A DNA stretch of 64,000 nucleotides from Giesbergeria sp. (GTDB lineage: Bacteria > Pseudomonadota > Gammaproteobacteria > Burkholderiales > Burkholderiaceae_C): positions 160,564 to 224,563 of the forward strand of contig NZ_JAQUCA010000005.1 of assembly GCF_028686475.1 (NCBI RefSeq), written 5' to 3'. The number at the start of each line of letters is the position of its first letter. The stretch's first letter is position 1. The notes under the pieces are model-generated. The model was not told the origin of the DNA. It searched no databases and saw only the letters and a list, made by a program, of their open reading frames with translations. Shown here in pieces: positions 55,725 to 64,000 of the stretch. Both the position numbers and the translations under genes were made by a program.

Positions 55725-56420
55725 TTACATCCCCAGCGACTTGAGCAGCTCGTCGGTTTCGCTCAAGGTTGCTGGTGCAATGGGCGCGCTGGCAGCGGTT
55801 TGGCTGGCCTCGCGCGTCTGGGCCATCAAGGCATCGGGGTCGGGCGCGGCTTGGGGTTCAAAATCGTAGAGTTTGATGAACTCGGTGCGGTCAATCGCCA
55901 TCTCTAGGTAAAAAATGTTGTTCGATGCGGTGTAAAAAGTGACGCGCCGCGCTTCGGGCTGGTCTAAGTTGGCATCGACGTTTAACACCACTTCTTTGTT
56001 CAGCACCAACATTTTGGGCTGGTTTTGGGTGATATGCGTTTGCAACTCGCGCCGCACCTTGCCGGTAAAGTCGCCCACCACTTGGTTCATCAGCTCGCCC
56101 ATGACGTTGCTGACTTCATCCGAGGTAAAGGAATTGGCCAGCTCTTTTTTCGACATGCCCATGCTCAGCATGTAGCTTTCGTAAATTTCCATCGCCGCCG
56201 CGCCCGAGAAATTGATAATCACCAGCCCCGAAAAGCCGCCGTCAAACAACACAAAGCAGCCAATATCGGGCTTGAGGCAGGTTTTGCTGATGCGTTGCAC
56301 CATGCCTGAGTAGCTGATTTGCGTTTGCGTGGCCACGTTCAGCACGCGCGTGACGGAGTTGCACAGACTGACCAGCACGTCTTCAGTGCCATAAATCACG
56401 GTATCTTTGAGGGCGCTCAT
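55725..56420 (-). CDS. CheX-like protein resembling DUF3334
   Basis: 231 residues. The middle has the CheC/CheX-type helix SDEVSNVMGELMNQVVGDFTGKV with the E-x2-N phosphatase-like pattern, preceded by a beta region. The C-terminal tail is Ala/Ser/Pro-rich and ends LSETDELLKSLGM. I think it belongs to the DUF3334 group. It might dephosphorylate a response regulator. No chemotaxis genes lie nearby. Confidence 0.7.
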   Translation of the reverse strand: MSALKDTVIYGTEDVLVSLCNSVTRVLNVATQTQISYSGMVQRISKTCLKPDIGCFVLFDGGFSGLVIINFSGAAAMEIYESYMLSMGMSKKELANSFTSDEVSNVMGELMNQVVGDFTGKVRRELQTHITQNQPKMLVLNKEVVLNVDANLDQPEARRVTFYTASNNIFYLEMAIDRTEFIKLYDFEPQAAPDPDALMAQTREASQTAASAPIAPATLSETDELLKSLGM

Positions 56421-56481
56421 GGTTTTTCTTTACAAAATTAGACGGGGAAATGCGGTGGTATAGCACAGGCGTGGCAAGGTT

Positions 56482-58305
56482 TTAGGCAGCCTCGCCGCTT
56501 TGTTGCAAGGCCCACATGGTGGCATAACGGCCATTGGCGGCCAGCAGTTGGGCATGGGTGCCGCGCTCGATGATTTGGCCAGCTTCCATCACCAAAATTT
56601 CGTGGGCATCGACCACCGTGGACAGGCGGTGCGCTATCACCAGTGCGGTCTTGTTTTGCGCTACGCTGCTCAATTCGGCTTGAATAGCGCGCTCGTTGGC
56701 CGAGTCCAGTGCGCTGGTGGCTTCGTCAAAAATCAAAATCGGCGGATTTTTCAGCAAAGTGCGGGCAATGGCCACGCGCTGCTTTTCGCCGCCCGAGAGC
56801 TTGAGGCCGCGCTCGCCCACCATCGTGGCATAGCCCTTGGGCGTACCAGCGATAAAGTCGTGGATACGCGCCGCGCGTGCGGCTTCTTCGACCTCGGTAT
56901 GGCTGGCTCCGGGGCGGCCATAGGCGATGTTGTATTCCACCGTGTCGTTAAACAGTACGGTATCTTGCGGCACGATGCCGATGGCTTGGCGCACGCTGGC
57001 TTGGGTGATGTGGCGCAACTCTTGCCCGGCAATGCAAATGCTGCCTTGTTGGATGTCGTAAAAGCGGAACAACAAGCGGGCCAAGGTCGATTTGCCCGAG
57101 CCAGACGGCCCCACCACGGCCACGGTTTTACCGGCGGGCACCTCAAAGCTGATGCCCTTGAGGATAGGGCGGGCCGAGTCATAGGCAAAGTGGACGTTGT
57201 CAAAGCGCACGGCGGCCCCTGCGGGCGGCACCATCAAGGCTTGTGCGCTGGGGGCATCGGCCACTTCGCGCTCGCGGTCCATCAGGGTGAACATTTTGTC
57301 CAAGTCGGTCAGGCTTTGTTTGATTTCGCGGTACATCACGCCCAAAAAGTTGAGCGGAATGTAGAGCTGAATCATGAAGGCATTCACCATCACCAAGTCG
57401 CCCAGTGTCATACGGCCAGCGGCCACGCCCTCGGTAGCGCGCCAGAGCATGGCGACCAAGCCCACAGCAATGATGATTTGTTGCCCGGCATTGAGCATCG
57501 ACAGCGTGGTTTGCGCCTTCAGGCGCGCTTCGCGCAGGCGTTGCAGGCTTTCGTCGTAGCGTTGGGCTTCAAAACCTTCGTTGTTGAAGTATTTCACGGT
57601 TTCATAGTTCAGCAGCGAATCAATCGCTTTGCTGTGTGCGGCAGAATCAAACTCGTTGGCTTGGCGGCGAAACTGGGTGCGCCACTCGGTCACCCACACC
57701 GTAAAAGCGATATAGCACACCAGCGCGGCCAAGGTAATGCCCGCAAACCACAGGTCAAACTTCACCCCCAACACCGACAACACCAGCAGCACTTCAATCA
57801 GGGTTGCGCCAATGTTGAACAACGAGAACGACACCAGAGACTCGATGCCGCGCACGCCGCGCTCGATGTCGCGCGTCATGCCGCCGGTTTGGCGCTCTAA
57901 ATGAAAGCGCAAGCTCAAGGCGTGCAGATGCTCAAAGGTTTGCAGTGCAATCGCGCGTGCGGCACCTTGGGTGGCTTTAGAAAATACCAGTTCGCGCAGT
58001 TCGGTAAAAAACGAAGTGGACAAGCGCAAGCCCCCATAGGCCAGCAGCAAGCCCACCGGCACCACCAACAGGGCAGCAGGCTGGCCCGGCTGAATCGACA
58101 TGGCATCGACCAAATTTTTCAGCAATAGCGGCACGCCGACATTGGCCAGCTTGGCCGCCAGCATAAACACAATCGCGGCCAACACGCGCCATTTGTATTG
58201 CCACAGATAGGGCAGCAGGCGCGCAAGCGTAGCCCAATCGGAGCGGGGTGGGGTGCCAGTGGTGTCGGGAGGCGCTGGAGGGGTGCTGTGGCCGTGGTGG
58301 CGCAT
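56482..58305 (-). CDS. Atm1/HMT1-type ABC exporter
   Basis: 607 residues from the ATG at 58305; a TTG at 58314 is less likely. Six membrane segments (about 40-330) include NYETVKYFNNEGFEAQRYD, characteristic of Atm1-type exporters. The nucleotide-binding domain (about 370-600) has Walker A GPSGSGKST, signature LSGGEKQR and Walker B ILIFDEATSALD. A homodimer would export glutathione-linked sulfur or metal compounds. Substrate inferred from the family. Confidence 0.92.
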   Translation of the reverse strand: MRHHGHSTPPAPPDTTGTPPRSDWATLARLLPYLWQYKWRVLAAIVFMLAAKLANVGVPLLLKNLVDAMSIQPGQPAALLVVPVGLLLAYGGLRLSTSFFTELRELVFSKATQGAARAIALQTFEHLHALSLRFHLERQTGGMTRDIERGVRGIESLVSFSLFNIGATLIEVLLVLSVLGVKFDLWFAGITLAALVCYIAFTVWVTEWRTQFRRQANEFDSAAHSKAIDSLLNYETVKYFNNEGFEAQRYDESLQRLREARLKAQTTLSMLNAGQQIIIAVGLVAMLWRATEGVAAGRMTLGDLVMVNAFMIQLYIPLNFLGVMYREIKQSLTDLDKMFTLMDREREVADAPSAQALMVPPAGAAVRFDNVHFAYDSARPILKGISFEVPAGKTVAVVGPSGSGKSTLARLLFRFYDIQQGSICIAGQELRHITQASVRQAIGIVPQDTVLFNDTVEYNIAYGRPGASHTEVEEAARAARIHDFIAGTPKGYATMVGERGLKLSGGEKQRVAIARTLLKNPPILIFDEATSALDSANERAIQAELSSVAQNKTALVIAHRLSTVVDAHEILVMEAGQIIERGTHAQLLAANGRYATMWALQQSGEAA

Positions 58306-58349
58306 AGTAGACAATGCTTTAAGTTATTTTGTTCATCGAGATTGTGCCT

Positions 58350-58784
58350 ATGTCTTCTACCTGTACCGTCGCCCCCGCCCGTTTACCCAAGGTGCAACTG
58401 CCCACCGATATGGAATTGGTGCTGAAAGTCGTGCCCATGCCTGCCGATTGCAATGTCAATGGCGATATTTTTGGCGGTTGGGTGATGGCCCAAGTGGATG
58501 TGGCCGGTTCTATTTTGCCCAACCGTTATGCACGCGGGCGCATGGCCACGGTGGCGGTGAATGAGTTTATTTTCAAACAGCCGGTGCGCGTGGGCGATTT
58601 GTTGTCGTTTTACTCCAAAGTGGTGCGTATCGGTAAAACCTCCATCACGGTGCTGGTAGAGGTGTTTGCCGAGTGTTGCACCGACCAAGGCCGCTATGTG
58701 AAAGTGACCGAGGCCAAACTGACCTATGTGGCTATCGACCACGAAGGCCGCCCACGGCCCCTGCCCCAAGCGTTACCCGAGTAA
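58350..58784 (+). CDS. YciA-like acyl-CoA thioesterase
   Basis: 144 residues from the ATG at 58350. A single hotdog domain: MELVLKVVPMPADCNVNGDIFGGWVMAQVDVAG with the conserved Asn-Gly-Asp-x-Phe-Gly-Gly-W block, then MATVAVNEFIFKQPVRVGD. It hydrolyses acyl-CoA. The neighbouring 58813-59304 gene is another, unrelated hotdog type, convergent with it. Confidence 0.92.
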   Translation: MSSTCTVAPARLPKVQLPTDMELVLKVVPMPADCNVNGDIFGGWVMAQVDVAGSILPNRYARGRMATVAVNEFIFKQPVRVGDLLSFYSKVVRIGKTSITVLVEVFAECCTDQGRYVKVTEAKLTYVAIDHEGRPRPLPQALPE

Positions 58785-58812
58785 GCACCTGCTGTCTGAG
58801 CGCCGTGGTGCT

Positions 58813-59304
58813 TTAAGAGACGATGTAAGCCGCCGCGCCAGCAGACATCAATTGGCCCTCTGGCCCAAAAAACTCCATGCGCGTACTGGCCACGCGCGAG
58901 CCTAAGCGCAACACTTGGGCGTGCAGCTCAAAATGCGTGCCGATGCCGGGGCGCAGGTAGTCCACGCGCAAGTCTATCGTGCCCAATTTATGAAAGCGCT
59001 CTAAGCGCCGCGCCGGAGGCTCGTCCAGGTGCTTGGCACCGATAGCGGCCATCACCGCCAGTGCGCCGGTGGCATCTAGCCCAGCACTAATCACGCCACC
59101 ATGCACCCGGTTGTAGGCAAAGTGGCCGACCAAATCCGGCTTCATGGCGATACGGGCCACCACGCGCTCGGGCAGCAGGGTGACAATTTTTAAGCCCAGT
59201 ATCTGGTTAAAGACGATGCGCTGCTCAAAAATCTCTTTCAAACCAGCGATAAATTCAGGCTCAAATTGGATAGGTGCGGGAGGATGTTTGCTCATGCTTG
59301 CCAT
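58813..59304 (-). CDS. PaaI-type thioesterase superfamily protein
   Basis: 163 residues; ATG at 59304 or 59295. Hotdog motif NRVHGGVISAGLDATGALAV, with HGG and the catalytic Asp, then DLRVDYLRPG. It probably hydrolyses a CoA or related thioester. It follows the histidine kinase gene by only 6 bp and may share its transcript. Confidence 0.9.
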   Translation of the reverse strand: MASMSKHPPAPIQFEPEFIAGLKEIFEQRIVFNQILGLKIVTLLPERVVARIAMKPDLVGHFAYNRVHGGVISAGLDATGALAVMAAIGAKHLDEPPARRLERFHKLGTIDLRVDYLRPGIGTHFELHAQVLRLGSRVASTRMEFFGPEGQLMSAGAAAYIVS

Positions 59305-59310
59305 TGTGCG

Positions 59311-60072
59311 TTAGCCCGGCCACATCACCGTGATGGTGCAACCTTGCCCCAATTGTGCGCTGGCTTGCACTTGGCCCCCGTGGCGCTGGGCAATGGCGCG
59401 CACAGCGGCCAAACCAGCGCCTACGCCGTCAAACTCGCCCTCGCGGTGCAGGCGTTGAAACAAGCCGAACAAGCCAGTAGCCCGCGACTGGTTAAAACCG
59501 ACCCCGTTGTCTTGCACGCGCAGATGCACTTGCTTATCGACGCTTTGCCAACAGGCCACTGTAATCTCGGCTTGAGCGCAGGGCTGGGTAAATTTCAGGG
59601 CGTTGTCCAGTAACTGCCACAGCAATTGGCGCAGCAGAGCGGCATCGGCTTGCACCTGGGCAGGTTGCACTTGCAGTTGCCACACCACCACCCGTTGCCC
59701 TGCACGCCCGGCCAATTCGGCTTGCACTTGGGCCAGCAACTCGGCCAGCGGCACGGCTTGCAGGTGTAGCGGGGCGCGCACAATGCGCGACAGCGCCAGC
59801 AGGCCATCGAGCATTTTGCCCATGCGTTGCGCCGATTGCTGCATGGTGGCCAAAAACTCATTGGCTTCTGCTTGTGCCTGTCCTTGCAAACCCGCTTCTT
59901 GCAATACTTCCTGCAATAAGCTGCCATAGGAGGTGATATGGCGCAATGGGGCGCGCAAGTCGTGCGATATGGCGCGCAAAAAATCCTCGTAGGCTGGGGC
60001 CAACTCGGCCAGTTGGCGCTCGCGTTCAGCCAACTGGGCGCGCAGTTGTGCTACTTCGTCAAGGGGGAGCAT
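59311..60072 (-). CDS. cytoplasmic sensor histidine kinase
   Basis: 253 residues with no membrane or PAS domain. A short coiled coil (VAQLRAQLAERERQLAEL) precedes the HisKA domain with His37 in FLRAISHDLRAPL. The ATPase domain has the N-box LLDNALKFT, G1 DNGVGF and F-box GLFQRLH. It would autophosphorylate, but no response regulator is adjacent. Its ATG is directly next to the glmU stop, so it is probably in an operon with glmU. Confidence 0.88.
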   Translation of the reverse strand: MLPLDEVAQLRAQLAERERQLAELAPAYEDFLRAISHDLRAPLRHITSYGSLLQEVLQEAGLQGQAQAEANEFLATMQQSAQRMGKMLDGLLALSRIVRAPLHLQAVPLAELLAQVQAELAGRAGQRVVVWQLQVQPAQVQADAALLRQLLWQLLDNALKFTQPCAQAEITVACWQSVDKQVHLRVQDNGVGFNQSRATGLFGLFQRLHREGEFDGVGAGLAAVRAIAQRHGGQVQASAQLGQGCTITVMWPG

Positions 60073-61518
60073 TTAGCTTTTTTTGACTTGCTTGGCTGGG
60101 CGTTGCCATTTTGCAATGCTGATGGCCTTGCCACGCGCCACACTCAAGGCCCCGGGTGGGGCATCTTTGCTCAGGGTGCTGCCTGCGCCCACGGTGCCAC
60201 CGGCACCAATGGTGATAGGGGCTACCAAAACGCAATTGCTGCCCACATGCACATCGGCCTCAATGATGGTGCGGTGTTTGTTGGCTCCGTCGTAATTGGC
60301 CGTGATGCTGCCTGCGCCGTAATTGACACGCTCGCCCACCGTGGCATCGCCCAAATAGGCCAAGTGGTTGGCTTTGGCACCAGCGGCCAGCGTGCTGTTT
60401 TTCACTTCGACAAAATTGCCAATATGCACTTCGCGCCCCAATTCAGCACCGGGGCGCAAACGGGCAAACGGGCCAATCAAAGCGCCCTCGCCCACACTGG
60501 CTCCGAGTTGCTCGCCATCTATATGCGTATAGGGGTGGATGACGGCCCCAGCGGCAATGCGCGCATTGGCAATGCAGCAATGCGCGCCAATTTGCACGCC
60601 TTCACCCAGTTCTACCCGTCCGGTAAAGATGCAGCCAACATCAATTTCTACATCTTGGCCGCATAGCAGCGCGGCTTTGGTGCCAGAACGCACATCGTCG
60701 CGCAGGTCAAAGCGTGCCGGGTCGGCCAAGCGCACGCCTTGCTCCATCAGGCTACGGGCTTGGCGTAATTGGTGGGCGCGTTCTAATTCAGCCAGTTGCA
60801 AGGGACTGTTGACCCCCGCCACCTGCAAAGCATCTGCAATGCAGTGGCCTACCACCGGCACGCCATCTTGCACTGCCATCGCCACAATATCGGTCAGGTA
60901 ATACTCGCCTTGGGCGTTAGCGTTGGTAAGGCGTGCCAGCCACCCCGCCAACCGTTGGGCTGGCACAGCCATGATGCCACTGTAAATCTCGGTAATACTG
61001 CGTTGGGCAGTGCTGGCATCTTTGTGTTCCACAATGCCCTGCACCGTACCATCGGCGGCGCGCACGATGCGCCCATAGCCAGTGGGGTCGGGCAAGGTGA
61101 CACTGAGCAACGCCAGCGCACCACCCGCTACGCTTTGTGCGGCGGCAATCAAGTCACGCAGGGTTTCAAATTGGGTCAGGGGCACATCACCCGATAGCAC
61201 CAACACGGTGCCATCACCGGCCAGCAAGGGCACGGCTTGCTGCACCGCATGGCCGGTGCCCAATTGGGGCTCTTGGCGGGCAAACTTCAGGGCAAAGCTG
61301 GCATCAGCATGGTGCGCGCTGCTGATAGCTGCTTCTACCTGCTCGGCCTCGTGGCCGGTAATCACGATGGCGCTGCGCGGCCGCAAGGGGGCAGCGGTAT
61401 CCAGCACATGCTGCAACAAAGCGCGCCCTGCCAGACGGTGCAACACTTTGGGGCGGCGGCTTTTCATGCGCGTCCCTTTACCTGCCGCCATGATGAGGAT
61501 GTCCAGTGCTGTTGTCAT
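60073..61518 (-). CDS. glmU: bifunctional N-acetylglucosamine-1-phosphate uridyltransferase / glucosamine-1-phosphate acetyltransferase
   Basis: 481 residues. The N-terminal pyrophosphorylase domain has LIMAAGKGTRMKSRRPKVLH and LVLSGDVPL. The C-terminal left-handed beta-helix acetyltransferase has hexapeptide repeats and YGAGSITANYDGANKHRTII. It makes UDP-GlcNAc for peptidoglycan and LPS. Followed by the histidine kinase gene without a gap. Confidence 0.97.
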   Translation of the reverse strand: MTTALDILIMAAGKGTRMKSRRPKVLHRLAGRALLQHVLDTAAPLRPRSAIVITGHEAEQVEAAISSAHHADASFALKFARQEPQLGTGHAVQQAVPLLAGDGTVLVLSGDVPLTQFETLRDLIAAAQSVAGGALALLSVTLPDPTGYGRIVRAADGTVQGIVEHKDASTAQRSITEIYSGIMAVPAQRLAGWLARLTNANAQGEYYLTDIVAMAVQDGVPVVGHCIADALQVAGVNSPLQLAELERAHQLRQARSLMEQGVRLADPARFDLRDDVRSGTKAALLCGQDVEIDVGCIFTGRVELGEGVQIGAHCCIANARIAAGAVIHPYTHIDGEQLGASVGEGALIGPFARLRPGAELGREVHIGNFVEVKNSTLAAGAKANHLAYLGDATVGERVNYGAGSITANYDGANKHRTIIEADVHVGSNCVLVAPITIGAGGTVGAGSTLSKDAPPGALSVARGKAISIAKWQRPAKQVKKS

Positions 61519-61569
61519 AAGGTTGTCGTGGTTAGAACGATAGGATGAAAAAAACTTTGCGCGCCTGCT

Positions 61570-61629
61570 GGCTGTAGCGTATTTTTAACCACCTGAGCGG
61601 CCTACAGCCCCAAGATGGACGCTCTTGGG
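61570..61629. promoter_or_regulatory. two adjacent inverted repeats between glmU and the hemerythrin gene
   Basis: GGCTGTAG (61570-61577) and CTACAGCC (61602-61609) are perfect arms 24 bp apart. Sharing one base, CCCAAGA (61609-61615) and TCTTGGG (61623-61629) form a 7-bp hairpin. No T-run on the plus side. They may be leader structures or operators of the divergent glmU. Function unknown. Confidence 0.4.
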
Positions 61630-61651
61630 TATGCGTAAAAAATAGATTTTT

Positions 61652-61665
61652 TTGATGTAAATCAA
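61652..61665. promoter_or_regulatory. perfect FNR/ANR-type box upstream of the bacteriohemerythrin gene
   Basis: TTGAT-GTAA-ATCAA matches the FNR consensus TTGAT-N4-ATCAA at every fixed position. It is 98 bp upstream of the hemerythrin ATG, which leaves room for a promoter activated from -41.5. I do not see a good -10 at the expected place. Confidence 0.78.
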
Positions 61666-61762
61666 ACAAAAATCCAAAAGCCTTGAAACATCAGGGTTTT
61701 TACACCCACGCGGGCAAGGTTTTTGCTGAATGCTTTTGCCAAACACCTACAGGAGAACACCG

Positions 61763-62176
61763 ATGAGCTTCATGCCGTGGACCCCCGAGCTGGAATTGGG
61801 TTTTGAAGAAATCGATGGCCAGCACCGTTGGCTGGTACACCTGACCAACCAGCTGCACAACGAGTTGTCTCAGCCGCAACCCCGGCGCGAAGCCGTGGGC
61901 GAGGTGCTAGAGGGACTGGTGGACTACACCCACAACCACTTTATTGTGGAAGAGGTGATGTTCCAGCACCATGCCTACCCCGAAACCCCGGCGCACAAGG
62001 CCGAACACGACGGCTTTACCGGCAAAGCCATGAACTTACTACTGCGCTTTGAAGACGGCGAAGAAGTCACTTTTGAGACTTTGGGCTTTCTCAAAGAGTG
62101 GCTTATTCACCATATCTGCAAGGTGGATCGCTCTTATTTGCCGTTTTTTCGCGCCCAGCAAAACTTGGCCGCCTAA
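61763..62176 (+). CDS. bacteriohemerythrin
   Basis: 137 residues from the ATG at 61763, preceded by AGGAGA. The diiron motif is complete: His21 in DGQHRWLVH, HNHFIVEEVMFQHHAYP with His and Glu ligands, HKAEHDGF, and WLIHHICKVDRSY. Single-domain, cytoplasmic; it reversibly binds oxygen. An FNR-type box lies upstream, which fits a role under low oxygen. It is convergent with tyrS. Confidence 0.94.
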   Translation: MSFMPWTPELELGFEEIDGQHRWLVHLTNQLHNELSQPQPRREAVGEVLEGLVDYTHNHFIVEEVMFQHHAYPETPAHKAEHDGFTGKAMNLLLRFEDGEEVTFETLGFLKEWLIHHICKVDRSYLPFFRAQQNLAA

Positions 62177-62185
62177 GCCAACGCT

Positions 62186-63409
62186 TTAAGCCAGTGCCAC
62201 GCGGGCAAACTTGCGCTTACCCACCTGCACTACATAGGTGCCAGCCGCTAACTTCAAACCTCGGTCACTGACCACGCTACCATCGACACGCACGCCACCG
62301 CCATCAATCAGGCGGTTGGCTTCGCTGGTGGAGGGGGCCAAGTTGGCCTGCTTGAGCAGCGCGCCAATACCCAAAGGTGCGCCAGTCAAGCTGACTTCTG
62401 GGATGTCCTCGGGCACGCCGCCCTTGCTACGGTTGATAAAGTCTTGTTCAGCCGCATCGGCAGCGGCCACGCTGTGAAAACGGGCGGTGATTTCTTTGGC
62501 CAGCAGCACCTTGGCTTCTTTGGGGTTGCGCCCAGCGGCCACTTCGGTCTTGAGCGCGGCAATTTCGGCCAAGCTCTTGAACGACAACAGGGTGTACCAA
62601 TCCCACATCAGCGTGTCCGAGATGGACAGCACCTTGGCAAACATGCTATTGGCCTCTTCGGTAATGCCGATGTAGTTGTTTTTGGACTTGGACATTTTGT
62701 CCACACCATCCAAGCCCACCAGCAGCGGCATGGTGAGTACGCATTGTGGTTCTTGGCCGTATTCTTCCTGCAAGTGGCGGCCCATTAGCAGGTTAAATTT
62801 TTGGTCCGTGCCGCCCAATTCCAAGTCTGACTTGAGCGCTACCGAGTCGTAGCCCTGCATCAGTGGGTACAAAAACTCATGCACACTGATGGATTGGCCG
62901 CTGTGGAAGCGTTTGTGAAAATCATCACGCTCCATCATGCGCGCCACGGTGTATTTGGCCGCCAACTGAATCATGCCACTGGCCCCGAGTGGCTCGCACC
63001 ATTCGCTGTTGTAGCGGATTTCGGTGCGCGCAGGGTCTAGCACCAAGCTGGCTTGTTGGTAGTAGGTTTCGGCATTGGCCTTGATTTGCTCCGGCGTGAG
63101 TGGGGGCCGGGTGCTGTTGCGCCCAGAAGGGTCGCCAATCAAACTGGTGAAATCCCCAATCAAAAAGATGACTTGGTGGCCCAAATCCTGCAATTGACGT
63201 AGCTTGTTCAGCACCACGGTATGGCCGATGTGGATGTCGGGGGCGGTGGGGTCTAGGCCCAATTTGATACGCAGGGGCTGGCCGCTGGCCTCGGAGCGCT
63301 GCAATTTCTTCAGCCATTCTTCTTGCGGCAATAGCTCTTGCGCGCCGCGCAGAGAAATTTCCAGAGCTTGGCTTACTTGGTCTGATACAAGAGTTGAGAT
63401 TGTTTTCAT
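62186..63409 (-). CDS. tyrS: tyrosyl-tRNA synthetase
   Basis: 407 residues. Class I motifs [10 protein letters not shown] and [10 protein letters not shown] are intact. The C-terminal S4-like domain ends [18 protein letters not shown]. It is the TyrS2-like long type. A perfect TATAAT lies at 63417-63412, directly before the ATG, but no good -35 is visible, so a leaderless or very short leader transcript is possible. The upstream neighbour is the cut VWA gene, 30 bp away. Confidence 0.96.
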   Translation of the reverse strand: MKTISTLVSDQVSQALEISLRGAQELLPQEEWLKKLQRSEASGQPLRIKLGLDPTAPDIHIGHTVVLNKLRQLQDLGHQVIFLIGDFTSLIGDPSGRNSTRPPLTPEQIKANAETYYQQASLVLDPARTEIRYNSEWCEPLGASGMIQLAAKYTVARMMERDDFHKRFHSGQSISVHEFLYPLMQGYDSVALKSDLELGGTDQKFNLLMGRHLQEEYGQEPQCVLTMPLLVGLDGVDKMSKSKNNYIGITEEANSMFAKVLSISDTLMWDWYTLLSFKSLAEIAALKTEVAAGRNPKEAKVLLAKEITARFHSVAAADAAEQDFINRSKGGVPEDIPEVSLTGAPLGIGALLKQANLAPSTSEANRLIDGGGVRVDGSVVSDRGLKLAAGTYVVQVGKRKFARVALA

Positions 63410-63439
63410 ATATTATAAAGTTTATGTTAATGGTAAAAA

Positions 63440-63889
63440 TTATAGCACTACCACTTCATCGCTAAAGCTGTCTGTTATCCGATGGCCCGCACACAACACT
63501 GAATAAATAGAAGCATCAAGCTGCTGCTTTTTTAGCTTCAGTTCTGCGTTAAACTGTGCTGAAAGCTGGCAATCGCCATCTGAAATCATTAGCACATCGG
63601 CTTTGTGGTAGTTTGGCTGTTGCTGAATTATATTGAGCGCGTGGCGCAGTGGAGTTTCAAAATCAGTGCCACCACCAAAACCTTGTTGCAAAAATTTTAA
63701 TAAACCCACGGCATTATTTTGCTTATCCATCGTAAACTCACAGAGTTGGCCACTGGAGCCAAACAGCAGCACCTGCAAAGAGCGGTTTTCTTGTTTTAAG
63801 ATATTAGAAATGGCCAGCAGCAGGGCCTTGGCTTTGAGCAAAGGGGCACCTTGCATACTACCCGAAGTATCCAAATGAACGTAGCCGTG
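63440..63889 (-). pseudogene. VWA-domain protein gene truncated at its 5-prime side by an insertion element
   Basis: About 145 codons of a VWA domain remain: LDTSGSMQGAPLLKAKALLLAI (MIDAS D-T-S-G-S), QQGFGGGTDFETPLRHAL and LMISDGDCQLS. This looks like the C-terminal domain of ViaA-type VWA proteins that work with MoxR/RavA ATPases. The frame runs into a stop 15 bp beyond the domain start, inside the TnpB-type element. The N-terminal part is not in the window. AT-rich compared with its neighbours, suggesting recent transfer. Confidence 0.78.
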
Positions 63890-64000
63890 CTAAACCAATC
63901 ATAATCCACAGCATGGATTGCACCAAAACCCTGCGCCTACGCATCAAAGACAAGCACGCCAAAGTGCTGCGTCAGATGGCGCGCGAGGTCAATCAGGTTT
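63876..64000 (+). mobile_element. left end of an IS200/IS605-group element carrying TnpB
   Basis: Homology to the VWA gene ends near 63875. A small hairpin, TAGC-CGT-GCTA (63882-63892), lies just inside, and a TnpB-type gene starts at 63913. Subterminal hairpins are typical for the family. The right end is beyond the window. The left boundary is approximate. Confidence 0.7.
63913..64000 (+). CDS. TnpB / OrfB RNA-guided nuclease of an IS605-type element (N-terminus only)
   Basis: The frame from the ATG at 63913 reads MDCTKTLRLRIKDKHAKVLR, then QMAREVNQV to the window edge. The KTLRLRIKDKHAKVLRQMAREVNQVW pattern is the typical start of IS605 OrfB/TnpB proteins. Only 29 residues are visible, so the nuclease domain cannot be judged. 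Confidence 0.75.
   Translation, partial: MDCTKTLRLRIKDKHAKVLRQMAREVNQV

Noticed and set aside
56500..57900. Plus-strand open frame of about 466 codons opposite the ABC exporter
   Set aside because: Antisense to a complete, well-conserved transporter gene; no start signal or domain.

Overview
The window looks like the chromosome of a betaproteobacterium, most likely a member of Burkholderiales/Comamonadaceae. It is moderately GC-rich and uses G/C-ending codons. Its gene orders are those typical of that group: carB-(small gene)-carA; rnhB-lpxB-lpxA-fabZ-lpxD-skp-bamA-rseP-dxr-cdsA-uppS-frr-pyrH-tsf-rpsB; tamA-tamB; ftsY next to a pair of M16 peptidases. I cannot name the species from sequence alone.

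Layout. 1-9.2 kb: an acyltransferase cut by the left edge, an EAL phosphodiesterase, tyrB, then convergent carB/carA and a SpoU-type RNA methyltransferase. 9.2-11.6 kb: a small accessory patch (lone RelB/DinJ-type antitoxin, XRE regulator, 109-bp repeat, shortened WYL regulator, HigBA-type toxin-antitoxin pair) lying between the methyltransferase and rnhB. 11.6-25.9 kb: a long minus-strand envelope, isoprenoid and translation cluster. 26-34 kb: an amidase, a PatZ-like CoA-ligase/acetyltransferase fusion, a bifunctional NAD(P)HX repair enzyme and RNase R. 34.0-34.95 kb: two near-identical tRNA-Leu(CAG) genes followed by an island scar (integrase remnant, second copy of the 109-bp repeat, RhuM remnant). 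35-42 kb: a CoxE-like VWA protein, tamA and tamB, then tRNA-Arg(CCT) with a second, homologous integrase scar. 42.4-51.6 kb: DUF1841, a TRIC-like channel, trmL, comF, a BioC-like methyltransferase, SCO1, a PAS-GGDEF-EAL protein, rpoH, ftsY and a GNAT-toxin/DUF1778 pair. 51.7-64 kb: an M16 peptidase pair, a lone TRAP binding protein, a CheX-like protein, an Atm1-type ABC exporter, two hotdog thioesterases, a soluble histidine kinase, glmU, a bacteriohemerythrin, tyrS, and a VWA gene cut off by a TnpB-carrying insertion element that runs off the right edge.

How the parts work together. The central cluster couples lipid A synthesis (lpxA/B/D), outer-membrane assembly (skp, bamA, later tamA/tamB), envelope stress signalling (rseP), isoprenoid and lipid carrier supply (dxr, cdsA, uppS) and translation (frr, tsf, rpsB, with pyrH). 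Readable regulatory sites include a CIRCE-type operator over the rpoH promoter, a perfect FNR/ANR-type box upstream of the bacteriohemerythrin, palindromic operators at two toxin-antitoxin modules, and promoters for carA and for two tRNA loci.

I did not find a clearly new multi-gene system. The least ordinary structures are the 109-bp terminal-inverted-repeat element present twice, the homologous integrase scars behind two different tRNA genes, the accessory patch splitting a usually compact neighbourhood, and the CIRCE and FNR sites.
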